64,000 nt of DNA from Polaribacter sp. Q13 (GCF_016858305.2 NZ_CP074436.1:82001-146000), one strand, 5' to 3'; shown: positions 1 to 9,717, numbered from the stretch's first letter. Notes: a model not told the origin generated them from the letters alone. Numbers and translations are program-made.

Positions 1-171
1 AGGTGGTTTATGCCTGTAATTGTATTAATGCCAGTTTTGTTTTTTTCTTATTTTTATAAGTATGTTAAAAGTAATAGTAAGCTTGAATTTTTGTTTTTTG
101 GAGCACATTTTTTATTCTTAGCTTTAATGAATATGAAGTTTATCGTTAATAATTATAGTTTTATGTTTTAA
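1..171 (+). CDS. Partial membrane protein, C-terminal end only
   Basis: The frame starting at base 1 is open from the window edge to a TAA at 169-171, giving the last 56 residues of a protein whose start lies outside. The piece is strongly hydrophobic with two likely membrane spans separated by a short basic stretch (YKYVKSNSKLE). Its position at the upstream edge of a polysaccharide locus suggests a polymerase, flippase or acyltransferase-type membrane protein, but there is too little sequence to assign a family. The next gene begins 210 bases further on, so it is probably the end of a preceding transcription unit. Confidence 0.6.
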   Translation, partial: RWFMPVIVLMPVLFFSYFYKYVKSNSKLEFLFFGAHFLFLALMNMKFIVNNYSFMF

Positions 172-352
172 AATTGATGAATAAATCTGTGCTTTTTTTT
201 ATACCAAGGTTTGTTGTAAGAAATAGATAGTAATAATAATAGAATTATTGTTTATAAAAAAAAAGATAGAACATAAGTAGTTGTATAATTTCTTTTTTTA
301 ATGAAAAGGAAGAATATTAATAGATATTAAATGTTAAAATCATAAATTAAAT

Positions 353-360
353 TATATTTG
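353..360 (+). promoter_or_regulatory. Candidate -7 box for the polysaccharide operon
   Basis: TATATTTG matches the Bacteroidota -7 consensus TAnnTTTG and lies 21 bases before the ATG at 382. It sits in the only sizeable gap (172-381) upstream of the 22-gene run. No clear TTTG -33 element is seen at the usual distance, and the region is very AT-rich, so this is only a candidate. The rest of the gap shows no ORF or clear hairpin. Confidence 0.35.
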
Positions 361-381
361 TTTATTAAGAAAATTTAATAA

Positions 382-1230
382 ATGAACAAAGAAAAGTGGC
401 TTTTAGAAATAACGCCAAAAAACAATTTATTCGATTTAAATTTAAAAGAAGTTTGGGATTATAAAGATTTATTATTTCTTTTTGTAAAAAGAGATGTTAT
501 TACATTATATAAACAAACAATTTTAGGGCCTTTATGGTATCTAATTCAACCTTTGTTTACTTCAGTAATTTTTACTTTAGTTTTTAATAATGTAGCCGGA
601 ATTCAAACAGGAGGTATTCCTCCATTTCTGTTCAATTTAGCAGGAATAACTACTTGGAATTATTTTAAAGATTGCTTAACCCAAACAGCAGATACTTTTA
701 AGAAAAATGAACAGATTTTTGGAAAAGTATATTTTCCAAGAATTATTATGCCAATGTCTGTAGTTGTTTCCAATTTATTAAAATTTGGTATACAGATATT
801 TATTTTTATACTATTTTATTGTTATTTCTTGTTTACTGGTTATGATATTGAACCAAGCAAATATGTTTTCTTATTTCCTGTATTAGTCTTATTTATGGGG
901 ATGTTAGGATTAGGGTTAGGAATGATTATTTCTTCGATGGTCACAAAATATCGTGATCTTACCTTTTTGGTTAGTTTTGGTATTCAGCTATTAATGTATA
1001 TCTCTCTTGTAGTATTGCCTTTGTCTTTATTTCAAGAAAAAGGTTTTGAATGGGCGGTAAAATACAACCCAATGGCTTATATTATTGAAACAGGTAGATT
1101 TATGTTGTTAAATGAAGGTAGTATATCCTTATTTGGAATTGTTTATACTGTTGTGATAACTTTAGTTACATTGTTATTAGGTGTTTTAATTTTTAACAAA
1201 ACTGAAAAAAGTTTTATCGATACTATTTAA
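382..1230 (+). CDS. O-antigen/polysaccharide ABC transporter permease (Wzm-type)
   Basis: This 282-residue protein is an ABC-2 type permease of the polysaccharide exporter kind. About six hydrophobic spans are visible after a soluble N-terminus, including the segments near residues 35-60, 110-140, 150-180, 190-215 and 255-275. The N-terminal pattern (DLLFLFVKRDVITLYKQTIL) is characteristic of the Wzm/RfbA family. The length is normal for the family. The ATPase partner starts 2 bases downstream, which supports a Wzm-Wzt exporter moving an undecaprenyl-linked glycan across the inner membrane. It is the first gene of a 22-gene unidirectional run. The ATG at 382 is preceded by an A-rich leader. 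Confidence 0.92.
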   Translation: MNKEKWLLEITPKNNLFDLNLKEVWDYKDLLFLFVKRDVITLYKQTILGPLWYLIQPLFTSVIFTLVFNNVAGIQTGGIPPFLFNLAGITTWNYFKDCLTQTADTFKKNEQIFGKVYFPRIIMPMSVVVSNLLKFGIQIFIFILFYCYFLFTGYDIEPSKYVFLFPVLVLFMGMLGLGLGMIISSMVTKYRDLTFLVSFGIQLLMYISLVVLPLSLFQEKGFEWAVKYNPMAYIIETGRFMLLNEGSISLFGIVYTVVITLVTLLLGVLIFNKTEKSFIDTI

Positions 1231-1232
1231 TC

Positions 1233-2528
1233 ATGAAATCTAACGAAGTAATTTTAAAAGTAGAAAACCTAAGTAAACAATATCGATTAGGAGTTGTGGG
1301 TACTGGTACCATTAGTCATGATTTAAATAGATGGTGGCATAAAATAAGAGGAAAAGAAGATCCTTTTTTAAAAATAGGAGAATCTAATAATAGAGCTACA
1401 AAGGCAAAATCTGATTATGTTTGGTCTTTAAAAGATATAAATTTTGAAGTTAAAAAAGGAGATATTTTAGGAATTATAGGAAAAAATGGAGCAGGAAAAT
1501 CTACGTTACTTAAAATCTTATCTAAAGTAACAGGACCAACAACTGGAGTAATTAAGTCAAATGGAAGAATCGCTTCTTTGTTAGAGGTTGGTACGGGGTT
1601 TCATCCAGAAATGACGGGTAAAGAAAATGTTTTTTTAAACGGAGCAATTCTTGGAATGACTAAAAAAGAAATTGCTCTTAAATTAGATGAAATAATTGAA
1701 TTTTCTGGTTGTGAGCGCTATGTAGATACTCCTGTAAAACGATATTCTAGTGGGATGAAAGTTCGTTTAGCGTTTGCTGTTGCAGCCTTTTTAGAGCCAG
1801 ATATTTTAATTGTAGATGAGGTTTTAGCTGTTGGTGATGATGAGTTTCAAAAGAAAGCAATTGGTAAGATGCAAGATATTTCTAGCCAAGGAGGAAGAAC
1901 GGTTTTATTTGTTAGTCATGATATGGCAGCAATAAAAAACCTTTGTACTAGAACTATTTTATTAGAAAATGGAGAAATTTCTTTTGACGGTAGTGTTAAA
2001 GATGCTTTAAAGAAATATTTAGCATTAAATAAAGAATCTATTATAAATGAATCTTTAGGTATTTATAATCTAAGAAAACATATCGACAAAAAAGATGAAT
2101 TCGGAATTTTAGAAGCAAAATTATTTTGTGATGGTAAATTAACAGATACGATATACAGTGGTGCAAAGTTTGAACTTGAAATAACTTATAAGGCAGCCAG
2201 AGTTTTTTTAGGAGGCGAATTAGGAATAGGTATTCAGGATAATTTACACAACTCTTTTTTGAGATTAAATAATAAACATCTGGGGAAAAGTATATCTATT
2301 AAAGAGGGAGATGGAAAAGGAAGAATTGTTATAGAAGATTTTCCTATTTATATAGATGATACGTTTTCTATTAATCTATACTTTGGAGATTCTAAAGCTT
2401 ATGAAATTTTGGAAAATGCAATTAACTTTAATGTTAAAACAAGGGATGTTTATGAGTCTAGCAGATTACTTGAGTTAACTCAAAATAAAATTTATCATAA
2501 AAAAATTGATATAAATACATTTGATTAA
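1233..2528 (+). CDS. Polysaccharide ABC transporter ATPase with C-terminal carbohydrate-binding domain (Wzt-type)
   Basis: A 431-residue ABC ATPase of the O-antigen exporter class. Visible motifs are Walker A GKNGAGKS (residues 83-90), the signature YSSGM (171-175), Walker B with DE at 195-196, and the switch histidine at 229. After about residue 270 there is a C-terminal extension of about 160 residues rich in beta-like sequence, as in Wzt proteins that recognise the modified chain terminus. Such a domain usually couples export to a specific end-capped glycan, so the cluster may make a chain with a defined non-reducing end. The insertion between residues 20 and 60 before the core is normal for this family. 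Confidence 0.93.
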   Translation: MKSNEVILKVENLSKQYRLGVVGTGTISHDLNRWWHKIRGKEDPFLKIGESNNRATKAKSDYVWSLKDINFEVKKGDILGIIGKNGAGKSTLLKILSKVTGPTTGVIKSNGRIASLLEVGTGFHPEMTGKENVFLNGAILGMTKKEIALKLDEIIEFSGCERYVDTPVKRYSSGMKVRLAFAVAAFLEPDILIVDEVLAVGDDEFQKKAIGKMQDISSQGGRTVLFVSHDMAAIKNLCTRTILLENGEISFDGSVKDALKKYLALNKESIINESLGIYNLRKHIDKKDEFGILEAKLFCDGKLTDTIYSGAKFELEITYKAARVFLGGELGIGIQDNLHNSFLRLNNKHLGKSISIKEGDGKGRIVIEDFPIYIDDTFSINLYFGDSKAYEILENAINFNVKTRDVYESSRLLELTQNKIYHKKIDINTFD

Positions 2529-2531
2529 TTT

Positions 2532-3326
2532 ATGATTCCTAAAATAATACATTATTGTTGGTTTGGAAATAATGAAAAACCTGGTTTAGTAAAAGATTGT
2601 ATTGAGTCTTGGAAAACACATTTGCCAGATTATGAAATAAAAGAATGGAATGAAACCAATTCTAAATTAGACTCTAAGTTTGTTAAAAAAGCTTACAAAT
2701 TAAAAAAATGGGCATTTGTTTCAGATTATGTAAGATTGCAAAAAGTATATGAATATGGTGGTATTTATTTAGATACAGATATGTTACTAGTAAAAAACTT
2801 AGATGAACTTTTAAAGAATAAAATGTTTATAGGAATTGAAGATGAATCTACAATTAATGCAGCAATTTTTGGAGCCACTATAAAACATCCATTTGTTTAT
2901 AAAATTTTAGAAAAGTATAGTAATTTGAAAATTGGAGGTTTTGTTAATTTATTTTCTATTGCCATTCCTAAAATAATAACAGAGATATTTAAAAAAACAT
3001 ATAATTATAATGATCTTTTTTTATCTAAAATAGAAAAAGAGGATATTGTTATTTTTCCTATAGAATATTTTTATGCCTTACCTTCTAATAAGTCATCAGA
3101 TAAAGTTAATTATAGAAATTACCTAACAAAAAATAGTTATGCTGTACATCTTTGGAATGCGTCTTGGGTAGATTTTAATGAATTTCAGTATATAAGGGCA
3201 AGAAAGTATGGTAGAGGTTTTGTTGAATTAGTAAAAAATGTAAATCACGAACAAAATATAAATTATAAATATTTAAGAAAGATATTATCTGCTATAAAAG
3301 AATCTGTTTTAAAACCTAAACAATAA
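2532..3326 (+). CDS. Glycosyltransferase, GT32-like (capsular polysaccharide synthesis type)
   Basis: A 264-residue protein with the hallmarks of the GT32/Gly_transf_sug group: N-terminal MIPKIIHYCWFG, then the conserved block FVSDYVRLQKVYEYGGIYLD and the metal-binding DXD as DTD at residues 81-83. This family transfers hexoses from nucleotide sugars onto surface glycans. It has no membrane span and is likely a cytosolic or membrane-associated enzyme. It starts 3 bases after the Wzt gene and is followed after 7 bases by the next glycosyltransferase. The sugar transferred cannot be predicted. Confidence 0.88.
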   Translation: MIPKIIHYCWFGNNEKPGLVKDCIESWKTHLPDYEIKEWNETNSKLDSKFVKKAYKLKKWAFVSDYVRLQKVYEYGGIYLDTDMLLVKNLDELLKNKMFIGIEDESTINAAIFGATIKHPFVYKILEKYSNLKIGGFVNLFSIAIPKIITEIFKKTYNYNDLFLSKIEKEDIVIFPIEYFYALPSNKSSDKVNYRNYLTKNSYAVHLWNASWVDFNEFQYIRARKYGRGFVELVKNVNHEQNINYKYLRKILSAIKESVLKPKQ

Positions 3327-3333
3327 ATTAATA

Positions 3334-4494
3334 ATGAAAGAAAAAGCAACAATAGGTTTTTTAACCAGTTTAGATCCAAAAGATAAAAGAGCATGGTCTG
3401 GCACTCAGTTTAGAATGTTAACAGCTTTGGAAAAAGAATTTGAAGAAGTGGTTGTTTTAGGGCCAATACCAAGACCGCGAATTACTGCAGGAATAATAGC
3501 GCGTATCGATAAGTTTACGCAATTAATTTTAAAAAAAAAATACAATAGAGAGCAGAATATTTTAAAGAGTATTTATTACTATACTTTTGTGAAAAAGAAA
3601 ATAAAAAACGCTAATATAGATCTTATTTTCTCTTCTTCTGCAGGTCCTGAAATTGCTTTTATACAGACAAAAACACCAATTTGTTATTTAGCAGATGCGT
3701 CATTTGATCAATTATTGGGATATTATCCAAATTATTCAAAATTTGCTTCGTTTTCTATTAGAGAATCTAGGTTTGTTATGAAAAAGGCAATTAATAACTC
3801 TCATAGTTATGTGTTTCCTTCTGAATGGGCAACAGATTTTGCTATTAAAAAATACAATTTAAAAAAAGAAAATGCACACGTAGTAAAATTTGGAGCTAAT
3901 ATGGATTACGTTCCTGATGTAGCTAGAATTTTAAATAAATCCTATGATTCGGAAATTCAGATGCTTTTTTTAGGTAGAGATTGGGAAAGAAAAGGAGGAG
4001 ATATTGCTTTTGATACCTTAAAAAGACTTGTAGAAAAAGGACTTAATATAAAGCTAACTGTTTGTGGATGTGTTCCTCCTGTTCAGCATGCTAATATGAA
4101 GGTCATCCCTTTTTTAAATAAAAATTCAGACAAAGAAATGGCTCAGTTTCATGAGTTACTTTATCAAAGCCATTTGTTATTTGTGCCTACAAGATCTGAG
4201 TGTTATGGTATTGTTTTTTGTGAAGCAGCAGCATTTGGAATTCCTGTTATAACCACTGATACAGGAGGAGTAAGTACTATTGTTAAAAATGGCGTTAATG
4301 GTTATGCTTTGCCATACAATGCTACCTCATTAGAGTATGCAAATCAAATAGAAAAATTGCTGGCAGACAAAAATAGCATAAAACAGTTGGTTAAAAATTC
4401 TTTAGAAAAATTTAAAAAAGAATTAAATTGGAATGTTTGGGGTAAGGAAATGAGAGCAATTATGGCTGAAACCATTAGAAAAAATAAAAAATAG
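3334..4494 (+). CDS. Glycosyltransferase family 4
   Basis: A 386-residue GT-B fold retaining glycosyltransferase. The C-terminal half carries GRDWERKGG (residues 214-222), a typical family start of the donor-binding domain, and the EX7E motif from E289 to E297 (ECYGIVFCE), followed by PVITTDTGG. The N-terminal half, the acceptor domain, is less conserved. It belongs to the operon with 7-base and 3-base gaps on either side. Donor and acceptor are unknown. Confidence 0.9.
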   Translation: MKEKATIGFLTSLDPKDKRAWSGTQFRMLTALEKEFEEVVVLGPIPRPRITAGIIARIDKFTQLILKKKYNREQNILKSIYYYTFVKKKIKNANIDLIFSSSAGPEIAFIQTKTPICYLADASFDQLLGYYPNYSKFASFSIRESRFVMKKAINNSHSYVFPSEWATDFAIKKYNLKKENAHVVKFGANMDYVPDVARILNKSYDSEIQMLFLGRDWERKGGDIAFDTLKRLVEKGLNIKLTVCGCVPPVQHANMKVIPFLNKNSDKEMAQFHELLYQSHLLFVPTRSECYGIVFCEAAAFGIPVITTDTGGVSTIVKNGVNGYALPYNATSLEYANQIEKLLADKNSIKQLVKNSLEKFKKELNWNVWGKEMRAIMAETIRKNKK

Positions 4495-4497
4495 TTT

Positions 4498-5646
4498 ATG
4501 AAAATCCTATTTGTATGCCTCCAATATATCCATGCAGCTAGGTGGATCAATCAATTAAAAGATACAGAACATAAAGTTTATGTGTTCGATTGTTTAGATA
4601 GACCTATTCATAAAGATTTATTATGGACGAATTATATTACTGGTTGGAGTAAAAGAAAAGTACCTTATTTAAAGGGCGAATTTTTTCTTGAAAAAAAAGT
4701 GCCTAGTGTTTTTAATAAAATAGAACCTTATTTAAAAGTTACCGCATCAGAAAAACTAGAAGATTTAATTAAAGAAATAAAACCAGATTTGGTACATTCT
4801 TTAGAAATGCAATCGCAAACGTATCCTTTATTAAAAGTTAGAAAAAAACTGAATTTTAAATGGGCTTATTTTTCTTGGGGTAGTGATTTGTATTTATATC
4901 AAAACGAGAAAAAACACCAACAAAAGATAAAACAAGTCCTTTTTAATTTGAATTATCTATTTGTTGATAATCAGAGAGATATTTATATAGCAAAAGATTT
5001 AGGCTTTAAAAATAAGGTTGCAGGTGTTTTTCCGGGAGGTGGCGGTTATCAATTAGAAAAAATAAATGAAATTGTTGCAGAAACATCCAAAGAAAACTTA
5101 ATTATTATTAAAGGATATCATCATTGGGCAGGTAGAGCTTTGGTGGTGTTAAAAGCCTTAGAGCTAATAAAAAGTGATTTAATAGATTGTAAAATTTTGG
5201 TTTATTCTGCACACGATAATGTTATCAACAAAATTGTAGAAATGAATGCTAATGGATGGAATATAGAATATATCAGTAGAAAAAAAGAAGTAAGTCAAAA
5301 CGAATTATTAAAGTTATTTGCAAAGGCAAAAATAGCAATTGGTAATAATATTTCAGACGGAATACCAAATACACTTTTAGAAGCGATTATCTTAGGAGCT
5401 TTCCCAATCCAATCCAATCCTGGTGGTGCCAGTGAAGATTATATTTCTGATGGTAAAAATGGATTTTTAATTCAGAATCCAGAAGATGCTGTCGAAATTT
5501 CTAAATTGATATCTAAAGCTTTAAAAAGTGATGAGTTATTAGAAAAAGCTTTTTTAATGAATCAAGAAATTGCAAAGAAATTAGCATACAAAGAAATTCG
5601 AAACCGTGTTTTAGACGCTTATGCTACCATAGAAAATAATATTTAA
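4498..5646 (+). CDS. Glycosyltransferase, GT-B fold (GT4-like)
   Basis: A 382-residue GT-B protein. The C-terminal domain has the motif DGIPNTLLE (an acidic-X7-E variant of EX7E) followed by the turn GAFPIQSNPGGASE, which is the usual donor-site arrangement of GT4 enzymes. The N-terminal part has KPDLVHSLEMQSQ, typical of the acceptor-domain histidine region. The first acidic residue of the catalytic pair is Asp rather than Glu, which is seen in other family members. It lies 3 bases after the previous gene and 9 bases before the next. Confidence 0.87.
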   Translation: MKILFVCLQYIHAARWINQLKDTEHKVYVFDCLDRPIHKDLLWTNYITGWSKRKVPYLKGEFFLEKKVPSVFNKIEPYLKVTASEKLEDLIKEIKPDLVHSLEMQSQTYPLLKVRKKLNFKWAYFSWGSDLYLYQNEKKHQQKIKQVLFNLNYLFVDNQRDIYIAKDLGFKNKVAGVFPGGGGYQLEKINEIVAETSKENLIIIKGYHHWAGRALVVLKALELIKSDLIDCKILVYSAHDNVINKIVEMNANGWNIEYISRKKEVSQNELLKLFAKAKIAIGNNISDGIPNTLLEAIILGAFPIQSNPGGASEDYISDGKNGFLIQNPEDAVEISKLISKALKSDELLEKAFLMNQEIAKKLAYKEIRNRVLDAYATIENNI

Positions 5647-5655
5647 GATTATAAA

Positions 5656-6852
5656 ATGAGTTCAAAAACAGTATTATTTATTGTAAACAATAGTAAAATA
5701 GACTTAAATTCTAGCGGAGGTGCATCTGTATATTTTAGTCATGTAGATTTGTTGCATTCGTTGGGGTATAAAATTATATTATTAGCTACACAATGGAATG
5801 ATGTAAGTGTTTTTAATACTGATGATTATAATGATGTTAGAGAAAAGTTAGATACTATTATATCTTATTCAGTGGTTAAACAACAACCTAATAAAGGAAT
5901 AAAGCGTTTAAGTGATGCTATTTTTAATCCGACAAAGTTTGAATATTATTTTATCAATAAAGAAAATAATAACTTTATCGAAAAAACTATTTTAGATTAT
6001 AAAATCGATTTTATTTGGGCAGAATGGAGATGGAATGCAATTATGGTTGCTGCATTTAATTTAAAAACACCAAGTATTTATAGTCACCATGATTGGGAAT
6101 ATAAGTTGGCGAAATTAAGAACTCCGAATCAGAATTTAAACAAACGTTTTCATACTTTTCAGAAAAAACGAGTTGAAATAAATTTAATAAAAAATGTAGC
6201 AGGTGTTGTTTCTGGTTCTTATACAGAAACAAATGAGGTTTTAGAACATCAAAAAAAGGCGCTTTATTTACCAACTACTTATATCAATATAGAATCGGAA
6301 TTAAAACCCAATAAATCTCCAAGAATTGTACATCTTGGTGGCATGGGAACTACCGCAAATAGAATTGGTTTAGAAAGATTTTTGACTGTATGTTGGGATA
6401 CAATTAAAACAGCAATACCAACTATAGAACTAGTTATTATAGGGAAGTTAAAAGGAGCATCAGAAAAACTATTGAATTTAATAAATTCTGATAAAGATAT
6501 TATTTCCTTAGGGTTTGTTAAAGAATTAGACAACGTTCTTTTACCAGGAGACTTTCATATTATTCCATGGGAATTTAATACAGGAACAAGAACAAGAGTC
6601 CCTGTCGTTTTTAATCATAAGCAAGTTTTAGTTTCCACAAAAGCGGCGGTAGAATGTTATCCGGAGGTAACCGATAAAAATGCTATTTTATGTGACAATT
6701 TAACAGATATGGGTCATAAAATTATAGAATTATATAACGCAAATGATAAGGGGATGAAAATAGCATTGGAAGGAAAACAACTATTTAAAAATCATTTTAC
6801 AACCGCTTCTCAAAAAGAAAATTTAAGCACATTTTTACAAAAAATCAAATGA
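5656..6852 (+). CDS. Glycosyltransferase, GT-B fold
   Basis: A 398-residue putative glycosyltransferase. The N-terminus includes SSGGASVYFSHVDLLHSLGYKI, the usual glycine-rich acceptor loop, and the second domain has IVHLGGMGTTANR and IIPWEFNTGTRTRVPV, matching the Glyco_trans_1_4 type. A clear EX7E motif is not seen; the segment around TGTRTRVP takes its place, as in some divergent members. The stop overlaps the neuB start by 4 bases (ATGA), implying translational coupling with sialic-acid synthesis and making this one candidate for a nonulosonate-linked transferase, although no sequence feature proves that. Confidence 0.82.
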   Translation: MSSKTVLFIVNNSKIDLNSSGGASVYFSHVDLLHSLGYKIILLATQWNDVSVFNTDDYNDVREKLDTIISYSVVKQQPNKGIKRLSDAIFNPTKFEYYFINKENNNFIEKTILDYKIDFIWAEWRWNAIMVAAFNLKTPSIYSHHDWEYKLAKLRTPNQNLNKRFHTFQKKRVEINLIKNVAGVVSGSYTETNEVLEHQKKALYLPTTYINIESELKPNKSPRIVHLGGMGTTANRIGLERFLTVCWDTIKTAIPTIELVIIGKLKGASEKLLNLINSDKDIISLGFVKELDNVLLPGDFHIIPWEFNTGTRTRVPVVFNHKQVLVSTKAAVECYPEVTDKNAILCDNLTDMGHKIIELYNANDKGMKIALEGKQLFKNHFTTASQKENLSTFLQKIK

Positions 6853-7856
6853 AAGAAACATTTATAATTGCAGAAATTGCACAGGCACATGATGGGAGTT
6901 TAGGTTTGGCACATTCGTATATAGATGCGGTTGCTAAGACAGGTTGTAATGCTATTAAATTTCAAACACATATTGCAGCTGCAGAAAGTAGTAGTGAAGA
7001 ACCTTTTCGTGTAAATTTTTCTTATGAGGATAAAACTCGTTATGATTATTGGAAAAGAATGGAATTTACTTTAGAGCAATGGAAAGAGATTAAAGCACAT
7101 TGTACTAAAGTTGGTTTAGAGTTTATAAGTTCTCCGTTTAGTAATACAGCGGTAGATTTGTTAGAGGAAGTTGGCGTAGAGCGTTATAAAATAGGTTCTG
7201 GAGAGGTAAATAATTTCGTTTTGTTAGAAAAGATTATTCAGACAGGGAAACCTATTATTATTTCTTCGGGAATGAGTTCTTATGAAGAGTTGGATAAAAC
7301 GGTGGCATTTTTAAAAAGTAGAAATGCTAAGTATTCTATTTTACAATGTACAACGGCATACCCAACAGCTCCAAAACAGTTTGGTTTTAATGTACTTAAA
7401 GAATTAAAAGATAGGTATGGTGTTTCGGTTGGTTTTTCAGACCATTCATCATCTATAGAAGCAAGTATTGCAGCTGTAGCTCTGGGGGCTGATATTTTAG
7501 AGTTTCACGTAGTTTTTAATAAAGAAATGTTTGGGCCAGATGCTAAAGCTTCTTTAAACTTTAAGGAAACAGAACAATTAGTAAAAGCGGTTAGAAATAT
7601 AAAGGAGGCTTTAAATAATCCAATAGATAAAAACGAAAACTCAAATTTTAATGAGCTGAAACAAATTTTCGAAAAATCTTTAGCTGTTAATAAGAAATTA
7701 CCGAAAGGACATTTGATAACTTTTTCTGACCTTGAAACCAAAAAACCAAAGGGATTTGGTATTTTAGCAAGTGATTATAAAGAGATAATTGGAAAAGAGT
7801 TAAATAAAGATCTTAATCAATGGGATTTTTTAAATTTTAGCGATTTAAAAGAATAA
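6849..7856 (+). CDS. neuB: N-acetylneuraminate (nonulosonate) synthase family protein
   Basis: A 335-residue NeuB-family enzyme, which condenses phosphoenolpyruvate with ManNAc or a related hexose to give a nine-carbon sialic-type acid. The TIM barrel starts with IIAEIAQAHDGSLGLA and contains AIKFQTH, the block VGFSDHSSSIEAS, and EFHVVF near residue 220, which holds a metal-binding histidine, followed by GPDAKASL. The C-terminal part (about 275-335) corresponds to the SAF antifreeze-like domain that closes the active site. The length is normal or slightly short. neuC and neuA follow immediately. Whether the product is Neu5Ac, legionaminic or pseudaminic acid depends on the NeuC substrate. Confidence 0.92.
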   Translation: MKETFIIAEIAQAHDGSLGLAHSYIDAVAKTGCNAIKFQTHIAAAESSSEEPFRVNFSYEDKTRYDYWKRMEFTLEQWKEIKAHCTKVGLEFISSPFSNTAVDLLEEVGVERYKIGSGEVNNFVLLEKIIQTGKPIIISSGMSSYEELDKTVAFLKSRNAKYSILQCTTAYPTAPKQFGFNVLKELKDRYGVSVGFSDHSSSIEASIAAVALGADILEFHVVFNKEMFGPDAKASLNFKETEQLVKAVRNIKEALNNPIDKNENSNFNELKQIFEKSLAVNKKLPKGHLITFSDLETKKPKGFGILASDYKEIIGKELNKDLNQWDFLNFSDLKE

Positions 7857-7857
7857 T

Positions 7858-9018
7858 ATGTCAAAAAGAAAAATTTGTGTTGTGGTTACGGCAAGACCTT
7901 CTTACAGTAGAATTAAAACAGCACTTACGGCTATAAAAAATCATTCTAAGTTAGAATTACAACTAGTTATTGCGGGTTCTGCCTTATTAGGTAGATACGG
8001 TAATGCCGTAGATGTGATAGAAAAAGATGGTTTTCATATTAATGAAAAAGTATTTATGGTTTTGGAGGGAGAAAACCCAACAGCTATGGCTAAAACGACT
8101 GGTTTAGGCGTTATGGAGCTTGCCAATGTTTTTTATAATTTAAAACCAGATGCAGTAATTACCATTGCAGATCGATTTGAAACTATTGCAACTTCAATTG
8201 CGGCTGCTTATCAAAACATCCCTTTAATTCACATACAGGGTGGAGAGGTAACTGGTAATATTGATGAAAAAGTGAGACATGCAAATACAAAGCTAGCAGA
8301 TATTCATTTGGTAGCTTCAGAAGATGCTAAAAAGCGTGTAATAAAGTTAGGCGAGAATCCTGATTATGTAATAAACACAGGTTGTCCATCTATAGATTTA
8401 GCAAAAGAAATTAAAGAAAAGCCTTTGTTAGATTTTAATCCCGTAGAAAAATACGGAGGAGTAGGCACTTCTTTAGAATGGAAAAAAGAAGGATATATTG
8501 TTGTAATGCAGCACCCTGTAACTACAGAATATAAAGCAGCAAAAGAAGATGTTTTAAAAACATTGCATGCGGTTGCCGAGTTAGGAATTCCTACTTTTTG
8601 GTTTTGGCCAAATGTAGACGCAGGTTCAGACGGAACATCAAGTGGAATTAGACAATTTAGAGAAATAAATAAACCTCAAAATATTCACTTCTTTAAAAAT
8701 ATGGAACCTCATGATTTTTTAAGTTTATTAGTGAACTCTAAATGTTTAATAGGAAATTCTAGTGTAGGTATTAGAGAATGTTCTTATTTAGGTGTGCCAG
8801 TTGTTAATCTTGGTAGCCGTCAGAATAGAAGAGAAAGAGGAGACAATGTATTGGATGTAGATTATGATAAAAACATTATAAAAGAGGCGATATTGACCCA
8901 AATTAATAATAAAAATATTACATCTTCAACTATTTATGGTGATGGAAATTCGGGTAAAAAAATAGCAGATGTATTGGCAGAAATTCCTTTATTATTTCAT
9001 AAAACAATTACCTATTAA
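7858..9018 (+). CDS. neuC: UDP-N-acetylglucosamine 2-epimerase, hydrolysing (NeuC-type)
   Basis: A 386-residue GT-B-like epimerase of the hydrolysing NeuC class, which converts UDP-GlcNAc to ManNAc plus UDP for sialic acid synthesis. Diagnostic segments are VVTARPSYSRIKTAL at the N-terminus, IQGGEVTGNIDEKVRHA, the block HLVASEDAKKRVIKLGE, and GNSSVGIRECSYLGVPVVNLG near the C-terminus. It is clearly distinct from the WecB-type enzyme at 20649. LegG-type homologues act on a diacetamido sugar instead, but the biosynthetic genes for that sugar are not in this window, so ManNAc production is the simplest reading. One base separates it from neuB, and its last base is shared with neuA. Confidence 0.92.
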   Translation: MSKRKICVVVTARPSYSRIKTALTAIKNHSKLELQLVIAGSALLGRYGNAVDVIEKDGFHINEKVFMVLEGENPTAMAKTTGLGVMELANVFYNLKPDAVITIADRFETIATSIAAAYQNIPLIHIQGGEVTGNIDEKVRHANTKLADIHLVASEDAKKRVIKLGENPDYVINTGCPSIDLAKEIKEKPLLDFNPVEKYGGVGTSLEWKKEGYIVVMQHPVTTEYKAAKEDVLKTLHAVAELGIPTFWFWPNVDAGSDGTSSGIRQFREINKPQNIHFFKNMEPHDFLSLLVNSKCLIGNSSVGIRECSYLGVPVVNLGSRQNRRERGDNVLDVDYDKNIIKEAILTQINNKNITSSTIYGDGNSGKKIADVLAEIPLLFHKTITY

Positions 9019-9716
9019 TGAAAATACTAGGATTAATACCCGCAAGAGGAGGATCTAAAGGAGTACCTGGGAAAAATATAAAATTACTTGGCGGAAAACC
9101 TTTATTGCAATATACATCAGAAATAGCTTTGGCTTCTAAGTATTTATCTAAAGTAGTTTTAAGTTCTGATGATGATGATATTATTAATGTGGCTAAAGAT
9201 TTAGGCGTAGAAGTTCCTTTTAAAAGACCTTCTAATTTAGCTGAAGATGCATCGCCAACTTTACCGGTTATAAAGCATGTATTACAGTTTTATAAAGATA
9301 AAGGAGAGTATTTTGAGGCCGTTTGTTTATTACAAGTTACAAGTCCTTTTAGAACTCTAGACTTTTTAGATGAAACCATAGAAAAGTTTATAGTTAAAGG
9401 TACAGATTCTTTAGTTTCGGTACAAGAAGTTCCGCATGAGTATAATCCGCATTGGACCTTTAAAACAAATGATGAAGGGAATTTGAAAATAGCTACAGGA
9501 GAAAAAAATATAATTCCGAGGAGACAAGAATTACCAACAGCATATCATAGAGATGGAAGTGTATATATTACAAAAACCAAGGTTTTAGAAGAACAAAACT
9601 CTTTGTACGGAGATAGTGTGGCTTTTATAGTGACCCCAAAAGAAAATTATGTAAATATAGATACTTTAAAAGATTGGAAAAAGGCAGAGAATATGATAAA
9701 GAATAAGTCGCTTTAA
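9018..9716 (+). CDS. neuA: Acylneuraminate cytidylyltransferase (CMP-sialic acid synthetase)
   Basis: A 232-residue CMP-nonulosonate synthetase. The nucleotide-binding signature IPARGGSKGVPGKN lies at about residues 7-20, followed by LLQVTSPFR and the substrate-binding stretch QELPTAYHRDGSVYI. It activates the NeuB product with CTP before transfer. The ATG overlaps the neuC stop by one base (TAATG). No O-acetylesterase-type C-terminal fusion is present, so any acylation would come from another enzyme such as the MBOAT protein at the end of the operon. Confidence 0.93.
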   Translation: MKILGLIPARGGSKGVPGKNIKLLGGKPLLQYTSEIALASKYLSKVVLSSDDDDIINVAKDLGVEVPFKRPSNLAEDASPTLPVIKHVLQFYKDKGEYFEAVCLLQVTSPFRTLDFLDETIEKFIVKGTDSLVSVQEVPHEYNPHWTFKTNDEGNLKIATGEKNIIPRRQELPTAYHRDGSVYITKTKVLEEQNSLYGDSVAFIVTPKENYVNIDTLKDWKKAENMIKNKSL

Positions 9717-9717
9717 A

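Noticed and set aside
9018..9716. CMP-Kdo synthetase as an alternative for neuA
   Set aside because: The N-terminal IPARGGSKGVPGKN motif and the neuB-neuC context match acylneuraminate cytidylyltransferase rather than KdsB.
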